Origin: QAMX01 sp003149835 | GTDB lineage: Bacteria > Bacillota > Clostridia > Oscillospirales > QAMX01 | Direction of reading: 5' to 3' | Length of the DNA stretch: 6,468 bases | Assembly (NCBI GenBank): GCA_959600635.1 | Contig: CAUGMN010000093.1 | Coordinates: 1 to 6,468 of the forward strand | In this document: positions 1 to 6,165 of the stretch, piece by piece | How positions within the stretch are numbered: position 1 is the stretch's first letter | How the letters are laid out: each line of letters starts with the position of its first letter | Program-made: the position numbers and the translations under genes | Notes under the pieces: generated by a model | The model's input: the letters and a program-made list of their open reading frames with translations, nothing else | Told to the model about the DNA's origin: nothing | The model's database searches: none

Positions 1-608
1 AGCGCCCCTGCAACGGCGAGGAGGAGCCCGCTCAGCAGTGGGCCGACGTCACCGTCTCCGACGGGGATACGCGCCGCGGTATTTCCATCCTTAACGACTC
101 CAAGTACAGCTACGACTGTCCGGGGGCGGAGATCCGCCTGACGGCGCTGCGCAACGTGATCTTTGCCGACCACTATTCGTCGCGCCCCGAGGCCGACTTC
201 AACTTCACCGACGAGGGCTTGCAGCGCTTTGAGTACGGCATCTACCTCCACGACGGCGAGGCCGAGACCAGCGACGTCGTCAAGGAAGCGACTCTGATGA
301 ACAACCGCCTCGTGCCCGTGCCCGAAAGCTATCACAAGGGCAAGGGCGAGCCGCAGGTCAAGAGCTACCTCTCCATCGACGCCGACAACGTCATCGCCAC
401 AGCGGTCAAGTTCGCCGAGGACGGCTCCGGCGCGGTGATTATCCGCTGCTACGAGACGCGGGGCAAAAAGTGCCGCGCCTTCATCAAGAGCGACGTGTTC
501 GATTTCGCGTTCTATTCCGACTTTGAGCCGCATAAGATCAAAACCTTCCGCATTGAGCCGGACGGCAAGGTCTATGTGGTGAACTTCTTAGAGGGTACCG
601 TTCGCTAA
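1..608 (+). CDS. GH38 alpha-mannosidase, C-terminal fragment (5' end outside window)
   Basis: The open frame enters from the left edge (codons from base 3) and gives about 201 residues to TAA at 606-608. The sequence matches the C-terminal beta-sandwich region of bacterial glycoside hydrolase family 38 alpha-mannosidases. The marks are a W-A-D-V strand near residue 13, the hallmark LNDSKYSYD-type segment (about residues 30-38) followed by I-R-L-T-A-L-R, and the F-x-Y-G-I-Y-L-H strand (about 75-82). The catalytic (beta/alpha)7 barrel and its Zn site lie upstream, outside the window. Full-length family members are roughly 900-1050 residues, so only about the last fifth is present. The predicted role is cytoplasmic hydrolysis of terminal alpha-mannosides, from the family; substrate linkage cannot be read here. 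A GTG at 156 is internal and is not the start. No other sugar gene is visible downstream. The 3' end looks intact. Confidence 0.88.
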   Translation, partial: RPCNGEEEPAQQWADVTVSDGDTRRGISILNDSKYSYDCPGAEIRLTALRNVIFADHYSSRPEADFNFTDEGLQRFEYGIYLHDGEAETSDVVKEATLMNNRLVPVPESYHKGKGEPQVKSYLSIDADNVIATAVKFAEDGSGAVIIRCYETRGKKCRAFIKSDVFDFAFYSDFEPHKIKTFRIEPDGKVYVVNFLEGTVR

Positions 609-615
609 ACCGTTT

Positions 616-665
616 CTGCGGCGACAGCGTTCGGACGGTTCCTCTTCTCTCCGCAGCGTTTTTTT
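616..665 (+). terminator. Possible weak terminator after the GH38 gene
   Basis: The arms CTGCGG (616-621) and CCGCAG (651-656) could pair across a 29-nt loop, and a T7 run (659-665) follows two bases later. The T-run position fits a rho-independent terminator just after the mannosidase stop, but the stem is short and the loop is long. A second short repeat, AACCGT (608-613) with ACGGTT (635-640), would compete with it. Confidence 0.3.
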
Positions 666-679
666 CTCGCTCCGCTTGG

Positions 680-716
680 TTCCGGCGGCGGTGGGTTTCC
701 CCTGCCGCCGCCGGAA
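680..716. terminator. Strong GC-rich hairpin, terminator-like
   Basis: This is a perfect 12-bp inverted repeat, TTCCGGCGGCGG (680-691) with CCGCCGCCGGAA (705-716), around a 13-nt loop. On the + strand it is followed only by TTTGT and then an A7 run (722-728), so the U-tract is poor. A T7 run lies upstream (659-665), so the minus strand looks similar. It probably ends or insulates transcription from the mannosidase gene, but the tract geometry is not classical in either direction. Confidence 0.5.
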
Positions 717-840
717 TTTGTAAAAAAAGCTTCTGAGATGTGGGATTTTTTTCTTCGCGGTACCGGCGGCATTGAAAAAACAACGCCCGCTAAGCGTCTC
801 TCGACACCGGATCAAGCGATCGGATCAGCCGTTTTTCTGA

Positions 841-869
841 TTGATAGAGATTCGCCAAGACTTTCAAAT
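841..869 (+). promoter_or_regulatory. Candidate sigma-A-type promoter for the URO-D-family gene
   Basis: TTGATA (841-846, 5 of 6 matches to TTGACA) is separated by 17 bp from TCAAAT (864-869, 4 of 6 matches to TATAAT). It lies downstream of the hairpins and about 130 bp upstream of the ATG at 999. The spacing is ideal but the -10 element is weak, so this is only a candidate. Confidence 0.25.
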
Positions 870-998
870 GAAAAAAACTCCGCATATTTACCCAACCAAC
901 GGCCTATCACAGCGCAGCGCCGTCTATGTGTGGATTTTTCACCGCAAACATGCGCGGGGCGCCTATGGCCGTATACAGGGAAAGGACGTGTCGATCTT

Positions 999-2177
999 AT
1001 GAACACACAGAGAAAGGAAACGCTTTCGCGCCGTGAGCGCGTCCGCCGTGCCATCGAGCATAAGCCCGTCGACCGTATGCCGATCGACTTAGGCTGCCAC
1101 TACTCGACCGGTATTTCGGCGTTCGCTTATTTCAACCTGCGCAAGTATCTGGGGCTTTCCACAGACAACGTCGAGATCGTCGATCCGGGGCAGTTTTTAG
1201 CCCGCGTCGACAACGACGTGCTCGACCGCTTCCACTTGGATGCGATGATTCTGCATCCGGGCTATCCGCAGACGCACCGCTGGAACCCCCGCGGCGACTA
1301 TGATTTCATCGTCCCCGCCGCCTTTCAGCCGCGCCTCCAACCCAACGGCGCCTATCACATTTACAGCGACGAGCATCCGGAGCGGCGCTCTATCATGCCC
1401 AAAAACGGCTTTTTCTTCGACGGCGACGGCGGCGTCGACATGTGGCAGCTCAGCAGTGACGAGTGGTGGCGGCTGTTTGCGCGCGAGGCTGAGCGCATTC
1501 ACAAGGAAACCGACTATTTTACGATGTGCTGCGGTTTCCCCGGTTTCTTCGGCGACATGGACGAGTGCTGCATGATGTACGCCGATCCGGACGAATTCAT
1601 CGCCCTCAACGAAAAGCGCCTCGTCTATGCCCGCGAGCGCTTCACGCAGATGCGCCGCTGGCTCGGCGACTGCGCCGACAGCATCGAATTAAACGGCGAC
1701 CTCGGCACGCAGAGCGCGCCGTATGTGAGCGCCGACGTCTACGAGCAGTGTACTTATCCGTTCCTCAAACAGTTCTGCCACGAGGTGCATGAGTCGAGCG
1801 ACATCAAGACCTTTATGCATTGCTGCGGCTCTATGCAGCAGTATATCCCCTATCTGATCGACGCGGGCGTGGACGTCATCAATCCCGTCCAGATCTCCGC
1901 GGCGAATATGGATCCCACCGACCTGAAAACAAAATACGGCGACAAAATCGCCTTCTGGGGCGGCGGCTGCAACTCCCAATATGTGCTCGGCACAGGAACG
2001 CCGGAGGAGGTCCGCCAAAACGTGACCGAACTCTGCTCGGTCTTTGCCCCCGGCTCCGGGTTTATTTTCAATCAGGTGCACAACGTCATGGGCAATGTCC
2101 CGCCGGAGAACATCGTCGCTATGCTCGACTGCGCCTATGAACAGAGCTTTTTGTACGGAGAAGAAAACCCCGTATAA
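999..2177 (+). CDS. Uroporphyrinogen decarboxylase (URO-D) family protein, probable corrinoid-type methyltransferase relative
   Basis: This encodes 392 residues. The ATG at 999 is chosen because the typical N-terminus of the family (R-E-R-V-x-R-A-I-x-x-K-P-V-D-R-x-P-I-D-L-G) begins 12 residues later, and AAAGGA lies at 981-986. The frame is open further upstream but without conserved sequence. Family marks are N-G-D-L-G-T-Q (232-238), M-H-C-C-G (273-277), the D-A-G-V-D-x-x-N-P-V-Q strand, W-G-G-G-C (320-324), G-T-P-E-E-V, and near the C-terminus H-N-V-x-x-N-V-P-P-E-N-I. Relatives include MtaA/MtbA-type methyl-corrinoid:thiol methyltransferases, which use a Zn site of H-x-C plus a distal Cys. 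H274 and C276 fit H-x-C, and C324 is a candidate third ligand (inference). True haem-pathway HemE is unlikely: the GGGC and HNV signatures belong to the methyltransferase-like branch and no haem gene is adjacent. It has 13 Cys, including three CC pairs (177-178, 190-191, 275-276). No corrinoid-binding protein or partner methyltransferase is in the window, so the substrate is unknown. Confidence 0.88.
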   Translation: MNTQRKETLSRRERVRRAIEHKPVDRMPIDLGCHYSTGISAFAYFNLRKYLGLSTDNVEIVDPGQFLARVDNDVLDRFHLDAMILHPGYPQTHRWNPRGDYDFIVPAAFQPRLQPNGAYHIYSDEHPERRSIMPKNGFFFDGDGGVDMWQLSSDEWWRLFAREAERIHKETDYFTMCCGFPGFFGDMDECCMMYADPDEFIALNEKRLVYARERFTQMRRWLGDCADSIELNGDLGTQSAPYVSADVYEQCTYPFLKQFCHEVHESSDIKTFMHCCGSMQQYIPYLIDAGVDVINPVQISAANMDPTDLKTKYGDKIAFWGGGCNSQYVLGTGTPEEVRQNVTELCSVFAPGSGFIFNQVHNVMGNVPPENIVAMLDCAYEQSFLYGEENPV

Positions 2178-2214
2178 AAGATCCGCTTGTTCCTTTCCGC
2201 GTAACCGCGCCGCA

Positions 2215-2259
2215 TCAAAGCGGCCGAATCCGTTTGGATTCGGCCGCTTTGAGCTTTTT
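2215..2259 (+). terminator. Rho-independent terminator between convergent genes
   Basis: This is a perfect 17-bp stem (2215-2231 with 2236-2252) with a 4-nt GTTT loop, followed by GC and a T5 run (2255-2259). It starts 38 bp after the URO-D-family stop. The convergent minus-strand gene stops at 2270, so the same hairpin probably also blocks readthrough from the other side, although the minus-strand U-tract is poorer. Confidence 0.92.
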
Positions 2260-2269
2260 ATCCGCGCAT

Positions 2270-2776
2270 TCAGCGCAGCAGAAGGCGCGGTAGAATTTCC
2301 GGCTCCGCCGCTTTCAGAAGTCTGCCGGCCCCTTCTCCGCGGATGCCCGCGGGGAGCACGACGACCATCCGGTCAAGCCCGGCGGGCTGCTCTCCGGCGC
2401 GCAGGCTCATCAGCCCTGCCGTAACCGTACAGCCGCAGCGTCGCAAATATGCCAGCATAGCGCCGACAGTCTCGACGCGCTCGTGCAGCGGGCGCGCCAT
2501 TCGCTGCATTCTCTTGATTCTTTTCCGGCAGCGCTCCGCCGTCCCGCCGTAGCGCAGAAAATCGCCGTAGCCGACATCGCTGCGGCGGGAGCCAAAGAAC
2601 TCAAAGCAAGCCAAGCGCGTGTTTTTGAATAAATATGTCACCCGTTCGTCTCCGCCGGCAGGATATGCCGCCCCAGAGACGACGATCTGCTCCGGACTCA
2701 TCCCGATTCTCTCAAAATACGGGACAACGCCCGTCTCCACGGGCAGATCGGTGTAAATTGCCAGTCCAAATCTCAT
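2270..2776 (-). CDS. Unassigned protein of 168 residues
   Basis: I do not recognise this family. The reading frame has a codon pattern like its neighbours (GC-rich third positions), ends with TGA at 2270-2272, and sits directly against the shared terminator, so it looks real. The ATG at 2774-2776 is preferred because G-rich ribosome-binding-like sequence (AGGGG and GGGAG) precedes it. Longer starts at 2848 or 2821/2818 have no visible ribosome-binding site, and the protein from 2776 opens with a plausible beta strand (M-R-F-G-L-A-I-Y). Visible features are a hydrophobic N-terminal strand, Y-L-F-K-N-T-R-L-A-C-F-E-F-F-G-S-R at 48-64, a very basic helix-like stretch at 82-100 (R/K-rich, C83), a C-G-C pair at 114-116, and a hydrophobic V-V-V-L-P strand at 138-142. 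It has no transmembrane segment or signal peptide and is probably cytoplasmic. It lies 344 bp downstream of the flavoprotein gene on the same strand and is probably a separate unit. Confidence 0.6.
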   Translation of the reverse strand: MRFGLAIYTDLPVETGVVPYFERIGMSPEQIVVSGAAYPAGGDERVTYLFKNTRLACFEFFGSRRSDVGYGDFLRYGGTAERCRKRIKRMQRMARPLHERVETVGAMLAYLRRCGCTVTAGLMSLRAGEQPAGLDRMVVVLPAGIRGEGAGRLLKAAEPEILPRLLLR

Positions 2777-3120
2777 CTTCTCCCAATCCCCTGCCGCAAA
2801 GCTTTTTCTCTGCTTCATCATACGCAGCAGCGGTTGTTTCCGTGCCATCCGACGGAAAGAATACGCCTTTCGGTCAAAAAAAATCCGACATATCGCATTT
2901 GATGGACTGGCTGTATCTCGCTTCGGACGGTTACAGGCAGCGCGCTGTCAGGCGCGGAGAAACGGGAAACTCATCACGATTGACCTCAGATGCCGCGCCC
3001 TGTCATTCGGCGAGACGATCTGCATAAAAATCAGCGGCGACAGCCGTTTTAGAGAAACCGGCGGCTTGCAAGGCGCAGCCGCCGGTTCGGCTCAACCGCG
3101 CAGCCTCAAAATGCCCTGCC
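2777..3120. other. 344-bp intergenic region upstream of the unassigned gene
   Basis: No supported gene is present. It holds the hairpin at 3056-3087, an 8-base A-run (2877-2884) and a 10-bp palindrome CAGCGCGCTG (2938-2947). Minus-strand promoter elements for the downstream gene were looked for. TTGACC occurs (rc of 2871-2876) but has no acceptable -10 at normal spacing. Short minus-strand open frames of about 25 codons (for example 2948-3025) lack ribosome-binding sites. Confidence 0.5.
3050..3087 (-). terminator. Hairpin, probable terminator of the flavoprotein gene
   Basis: This is a perfect 11-bp inverted repeat, AACCGGCGGCT (3056-3066) with AGCCGCCGGTT (3077-3087), with a 10-nt loop. 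It lies 33 bp past the flavoprotein stop on the minus strand. The trailing tract read on the minus strand is TTTCTCT, an imperfect U-tract, so termination is probable but may be leaky. Confidence 0.55.
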
Positions 3121-4737
3121 TCATCCGCCTCTCCCGCTCGCCTTATTCAAACTTTCCAGCACGGCGCAGGCCGCTTTAATCCCATCCACTGCCGCGCTCA
3201 TAATGCCGCCGGCATAGCCCGCGCCCTCGCCGCACGGATACAGGCCGGCGACGCCGGACGCCGCCATGTCCGCGCCGCGCGGAATTCTGACCGGCGAGGA
3301 GGTTCTCGTCTCCGGCGCGGTAAGCACAGCCTCGCGGTCGGCAAAAAAGCAGTATTTTCCGGCAAACGCCGTTAACGACGAGCGCAGCAGCGCCGCGCCG
3401 CCCGCGGGCAAAAACGGCTCGACCGACGTATAGCGCACGCCGAGCGGGTAGGTCGGCACGATCCGTCCGCCCTTGGTCGACGGGCGTCCATCGAGAAAAT
3501 CGCCGACGAGCTGGGCCGGAGCCGTATAGTCACGGCCGCCGGCCGCATAGGCGCGCGCTTCGATTTCCCGCGCAAACCCAACCCCGCCGAGCGGATCGCC
3601 GCGGAAAGCGGCGGCGTCCACTGAAACGGCCAGCGCCGCGTTGCCGTTTTTTCCGTCTCGGGCGTGACGGCTCATGCCGTTGGTCACTACGGTCTCCAAT
3701 TCGCTCGACGAGGCGGTGACCGATCCGCCCGGACACATGCAAAACGAAAAACAGCCCCGGTCGCCCTCGCGGTTGGAAACGCTGTACTCCGCAGCGCCGA
3801 GGCGCGGGTCGCCCGCATAGCGGCCGAACATGGCGCGGTCGATCTCCTCCTGCAAATGCTCAATCCGCACGCCGACGGCAAAGCTCTTTGGGATTACCGA
3901 AACGCCCCGCCGCAGCAAGACCTCGAACGTATCCCGCGCGCTGTGCCCGGTCGCTAAGATCAGCCGTTCCGCCTCAATTTCGCCGTCATCGGTTTTTACA
4001 GCGCAAAGCCGGCCGTTGCGCACGGTAAAGTCGCTCGCCCTCGTACAAAAACGCACGTCGCCGCCCAGCGACCGGATTTCCTCGCGCATCGCTCTGACGA
4101 CCTCTTTCAGCCTGTCCGTACCGATATGCGGGCGCGCGCTGCGCAGCACCTCCGGCGGCGCGCCGTGAGCGGCCAGCTCGTGAAGAACAGCCTCACAGAG
4201 CGGATCGTTGATACGGGTCATCAGCTTTCCATCGGAATACGCGCCTGCGCCGCCCTCTCCGAACTGAATATTCGACGAAATATCGAGAAGCCGCGACGAA
4301 TAGAAGCGGTCAACCGCGACGTCCCGCTGTTCCAGCGCCGCGCCGCGTTCCAGCACAAGAGGGCGCAGCCCCGTTCGCGCCAGCACCAGCGCCGCAAACA
4401 TCCCCGCCGGCCCAAAGCCCACGATGACAGGCGGTATGCGGGTCATAGCCGTTGGCGTGTATTTTTGAACGATCTCGTCAAGGCACACCTTGGTATGCCG
4501 CCGCACGCCGGCATCTCGCAGCCTGCCGGCAACCGTTTCCTCATCCCAAATATCGGAGGTCAGCTCGACGCTGTAAACCAACTGTACTCTACCGCGGCGC
4601 GCGTCAATCGAGCGCCGGAAGATATGCGCGCCGGTCAAGGCTTTGACAGAAACACCGCATATCTTAGCGGCGCGTCGGACCGCCTCGTTCTCATCCGCTT
4701 CAATGGGCAGCGCGATACCCGTAACCAATATACTCAA
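3121..4737 (-). CDS. FAD-dependent dehydrogenase, COG2509-type (NAD(P)/FAD-dependent oxidoreductase)
   Basis: This encodes 538 residues, close to the usual length of this clostridial family. About 95 N-terminal residues of a small family-specific region are followed by the Rossmann dinucleotide fold V-G-F-G-P-A-G-M-F-A-A (106-116). Its glycines are G107, G109 and G112, with the ribose-binding acid E130 in L-V-L-E-R-G. Next come F-G-E-G-G-A-G-A-Y-S-D-G-K (159-171), L-A-T-G-H-S-A-R-D (261-269), S-F-C-M-C-P-G-G-S-V (331-340) and the C-terminal FAD-binding strand with P-C-G-E-G-A-G-Y-A-G-G (501-511). No transmembrane segment is present, so it is a soluble flavoprotein; the substrate is unknown in the family. 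The start is TTG at 4735-4737 with GAGGG about 4 nt upstream; a second in-frame TTG at 4726-4728 is possible. No ATG is near the conserved N-terminus. It follows cdaR by 139 bp on the same strand and may be cotranscribed or have its own promoter. C333 and C335 form a C-x-C, but a redox role is not established. Confidence 0.9.
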   Translation of the reverse strand: MSILVTGIALPIEADENEAVRRAAKICGVSVKALTGAHIFRRSIDARRGRVQLVYSVELTSDIWDEETVAGRLRDAGVRRHTKVCLDEIVQKYTPTAMTRIPPVIVGFGPAGMFAALVLARTGLRPLVLERGAALEQRDVAVDRFYSSRLLDISSNIQFGEGGAGAYSDGKLMTRINDPLCEAVLHELAAHGAPPEVLRSARPHIGTDRLKEVVRAMREEIRSLGGDVRFCTRASDFTVRNGRLCAVKTDDGEIEAERLILATGHSARDTFEVLLRRGVSVIPKSFAVGVRIEHLQEEIDRAMFGRYAGDPRLGAAEYSVSNREGDRGCFSFCMCPGGSVTASSSELETVVTNGMSRHARDGKNGNAALAVSVDAAAFRGDPLGGVGFAREIEARAYAAGGRDYTAPAQLVGDFLDGRPSTKGGRIVPTYPLGVRYTSVEPFLPAGGAALLRSSLTAFAGKYCFFADREAVLTAPETRTSSPVRIPRGADMAASGVAGLYPCGEGAGYAGGIMSAAVDGIKAACAVLESLNKASGRGG

Positions 4738-4751
4738 AAGCCCTCATTTCT

Positions 4752-4771
4752 CCGCCGCAGTTTTACGGCGG
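4752..4771 (-). promoter_or_regulatory. Small hairpin just upstream of the flavoprotein ribosome-binding site
   Basis: On the minus strand CCGCCG (4771-4766) and CGGCGG (4757-4752) can form a 6-bp all-GC stem with an 8-nt loop. The stem ends 14 nt before the TTG start, next to GGAG and GAGGG. It lacks a following U-tract and is not a terminator in this direction. It could affect ribosome access or simply be a chance GC-rich repeat. Confidence 0.25.
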
Positions 4772-4876
4772 TTTCAGCCTATTTTTTCAAACGCCGCGCG
4801 CCGGCGGTTTACAGCCGCAGAGAGGTTGGGCAAATGCGCTCTCACAAGCGCCCCGCAGCGTCGGGTTTAAGTCGCG

Positions 4877-6118
4877 CTACTCCGCGTGTTTTCGCGTCAC
4901 ATTCACCGTTACGCTGTATTCGCTTTCCACAAGGGCCGCATTGACAGCCGGTTTAAAAGTAATCTTCACCGGCGCAAACATCATGCCTTCCGAATCGATA
5001 TCCAGCTCCTGCACATAAACCACAGCAGTAAAGTCGCTTTCAGAAATCGTATCCAGCAGCGTCGCGTTTCCGCGCAGCCGCACGCTGATCGTTTGATCAA
5101 TCAATTCAACGTCGTAATGGTCGTTTGCCCCGAGAAGCTGAATGTCGGTCAGGGTAAACGGCTTGACGACAATATCCTTTACCGTCACCATCACGGTCGC
5201 CGAGACGCGATCGTTCATACAGCTTATACCCGAAGGCAAAACAAATTCCTTCTCCGCCGTGATCCCGTCCCCGATCCCTTCCAGATCGATCATGCCGAGC
5301 GACAGCGATTCGATTTCCTCTACCGCCGCCCGCTCGCCGATCACGGTGATCTTGGACGGCGTAATCACCGTATCGACCTCCTGATCGGTCAGACCTCCGC
5401 CGCTGTTCAGCGTGATTTTCAGAGGAATTTCCTTGATCATTTGGATCGGCAGATAGGCGTCCACCATTTTGGTGAGAAGCTGCGAATAGACAAGCTCCAC
5501 CGTCTCGCCCGCGTCGTTGACGAGCAAAATCGGCGCCTGTACCGTCGCAGACGACGTCACGCCGTCCAGCGGCAGCGTTACGACGGCATGAGATATCCCC
5601 GCGAGTTCTATTGTCGGCCCGCGCACCGTTACGGTCTGCTGCGACAGCTCAATGGCGCCGGGCCGCAAATTTTCTTCCAGCTCCCCGGTCGTTTCCGTCA
5701 GAATATTCAACTCTTTGTCGATGATCTTATCGACGAGAACCGTGGCAATCAGCTCCGTACGGTTGACGACCGTGATATCGCCGTCGGGCGTATTGACCGA
5801 GCACATGATCCTGTTTTCGCCGTCGCCCGAGATCTGCGAGACGTCGCAGATCAGCTCAATGTCCGACTTTTTCAGCCGCAGCACGACGTTCCTCTTGCCG
5901 CGCAGCGTCACATCCATCGTCATATCCGTGTCGGAGAGAATGGAATATTCCATGCGGTTATAAAGCTCGGTCTTTCCGTTAATCGTTACCTTAACGTCGG
6001 AAAATGAAATTTCGATATCAGGATTGATGATCGACATGACGACGAACCAAAAAAGAACCGCCGCTGCGAGCGCGAGGAGCTTATTCAAAACGTGGTATTT
6101 CTTAAACCATGCAAACAT
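4877..6118 (-). CDS. cdaR: CdaR (YbbR-domain regulator of the diadenylate cyclase CdaA)
   Basis: This encodes 413 residues. A short basic N-terminus (F-K-K) and one hydrophobic segment (about 14-31, L-L-A-L-A-A-A-V-L-F-W-F-V-V-M-S) form a signal anchor, leaving the rest outside the membrane. Four YbbR repeats follow, each marked by a V-x-V-R-G-like strand: D-V-T-L-R-G-K at 69-75, T-V-T-V-R-G-P at 162-168, I-T-V-I-G-E at 257-262 and I-S-V-R-L-R-G at 344-350. The spacing is about 90-95 residues. Four repeats match the well-studied Bacillus CdaR. The ATG at 6116-6118 is preferred: GGTGA lies 7 nt upstream and the anchor begins shortly after. The frame extends to a TTG at 6193, but that overlaps the cdaA tail, lacks a ribosome-binding site and adds a non-conserved polar stretch. 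The start lies 47 nt after the cdaA stop, implying one operon. In characterised Bacillota CdaR binds CdaA and modulates c-di-AMP synthesis. It ends with TAG. Confidence 0.92.
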   Translation of the reverse strand: MFAWFKKYHVLNKLLALAAAVLFWFVVMSIINPDIEISFSDVKVTINGKTELYNRMEYSILSDTDMTMDVTLRGKRNVVLRLKKSDIELICDVSQISGDGENRIMCSVNTPDGDITVVNRTELIATVLVDKIIDKELNILTETTGELEENLRPGAIELSQQTVTVRGPTIELAGISHAVVTLPLDGVTSSATVQAPILLVNDAGETVELVYSQLLTKMVDAYLPIQMIKEIPLKITLNSGGGLTDQEVDTVITPSKITVIGERAAVEEIESLSLGMIDLEGIGDGITAEKEFVLPSGISCMNDRVSATVMVTVKDIVVKPFTLTDIQLLGANDHYDVELIDQTISVRLRGNATLLDTISESDFTAVVYVQELDIDSEGMMFAPVKITFKPAVNAALVESEYSVTVNVTRKHAE

Positions 6119-6165
6119 ACGCTTTTCACCATGCCCTTCCGTGAAGCTGTGCTTTGATCTCTGCG

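Larger units (their letters stand above)
609..998. other. 390-bp intergenic region between GH38 gene and URO-D-family gene
   Basis: No gene is supported here. The stretch holds a weak long-loop hairpin ending in a T-run (616-665), a perfect 12-bp inverted repeat (680-716), an A7 run (722-728), a weak promoter candidate (841-869) and the leader of the URO-D-family gene. The reading frame of that gene stays open back to an ATG at 738, but the implied 87-residue extension lacks family similarity by eye and lies upstream of the conserved start. No cobalamin-riboswitch B12 box or other riboswitch landmark was recognised. Confidence 0.6.

Noticed and set aside
609..998. Cobalamin riboswitch or other structured leader ahead of the URO-D-family gene
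   Set aside because: No B12-box-like sequence or conserved riboswitch core was found; only simple hairpins are visible.
2938..2947. Palindrome CAGCGCGCTG as a possible operator
   Set aside because: At 10 bp in GC-rich DNA it is not extended by flanking symmetry, and no promoter was found next to it.
2635..3027. + strand open frame (130 codons) across the start of the unassigned gene and the intergenic region
   Set aside because: The first part is antisense to a better-supported gene. The product is Ser/Arg/Pro-rich with no domain, and no ribosome-binding site was seen.
4738..4876. Promoter for the flavoprotein gene (TTGAAA with TAAAAC on the minus strand)
   Set aside because: The spacing is about 19 bp and the -10 has only 4 of 6 matches, within the leader close to the start codon. 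It is too weak to annotate.
4126..4944. + strand open frame (272 codons) opposite the flavoprotein start and the intergenic gap
   Set aside because: It lies across the conserved N-terminal half of the flavoprotein, is Arg/Ala-rich and has no recognisable motif, so it is a shadow frame.
4886..6007. Long + strand open frame (373 codons) opposite cdaR
   Set aside because: It is antisense to a clear YbbR protein. The product is rich in His, Arg and Asp with no domain, and the openness follows from the codon bias of the gene on the other strand.
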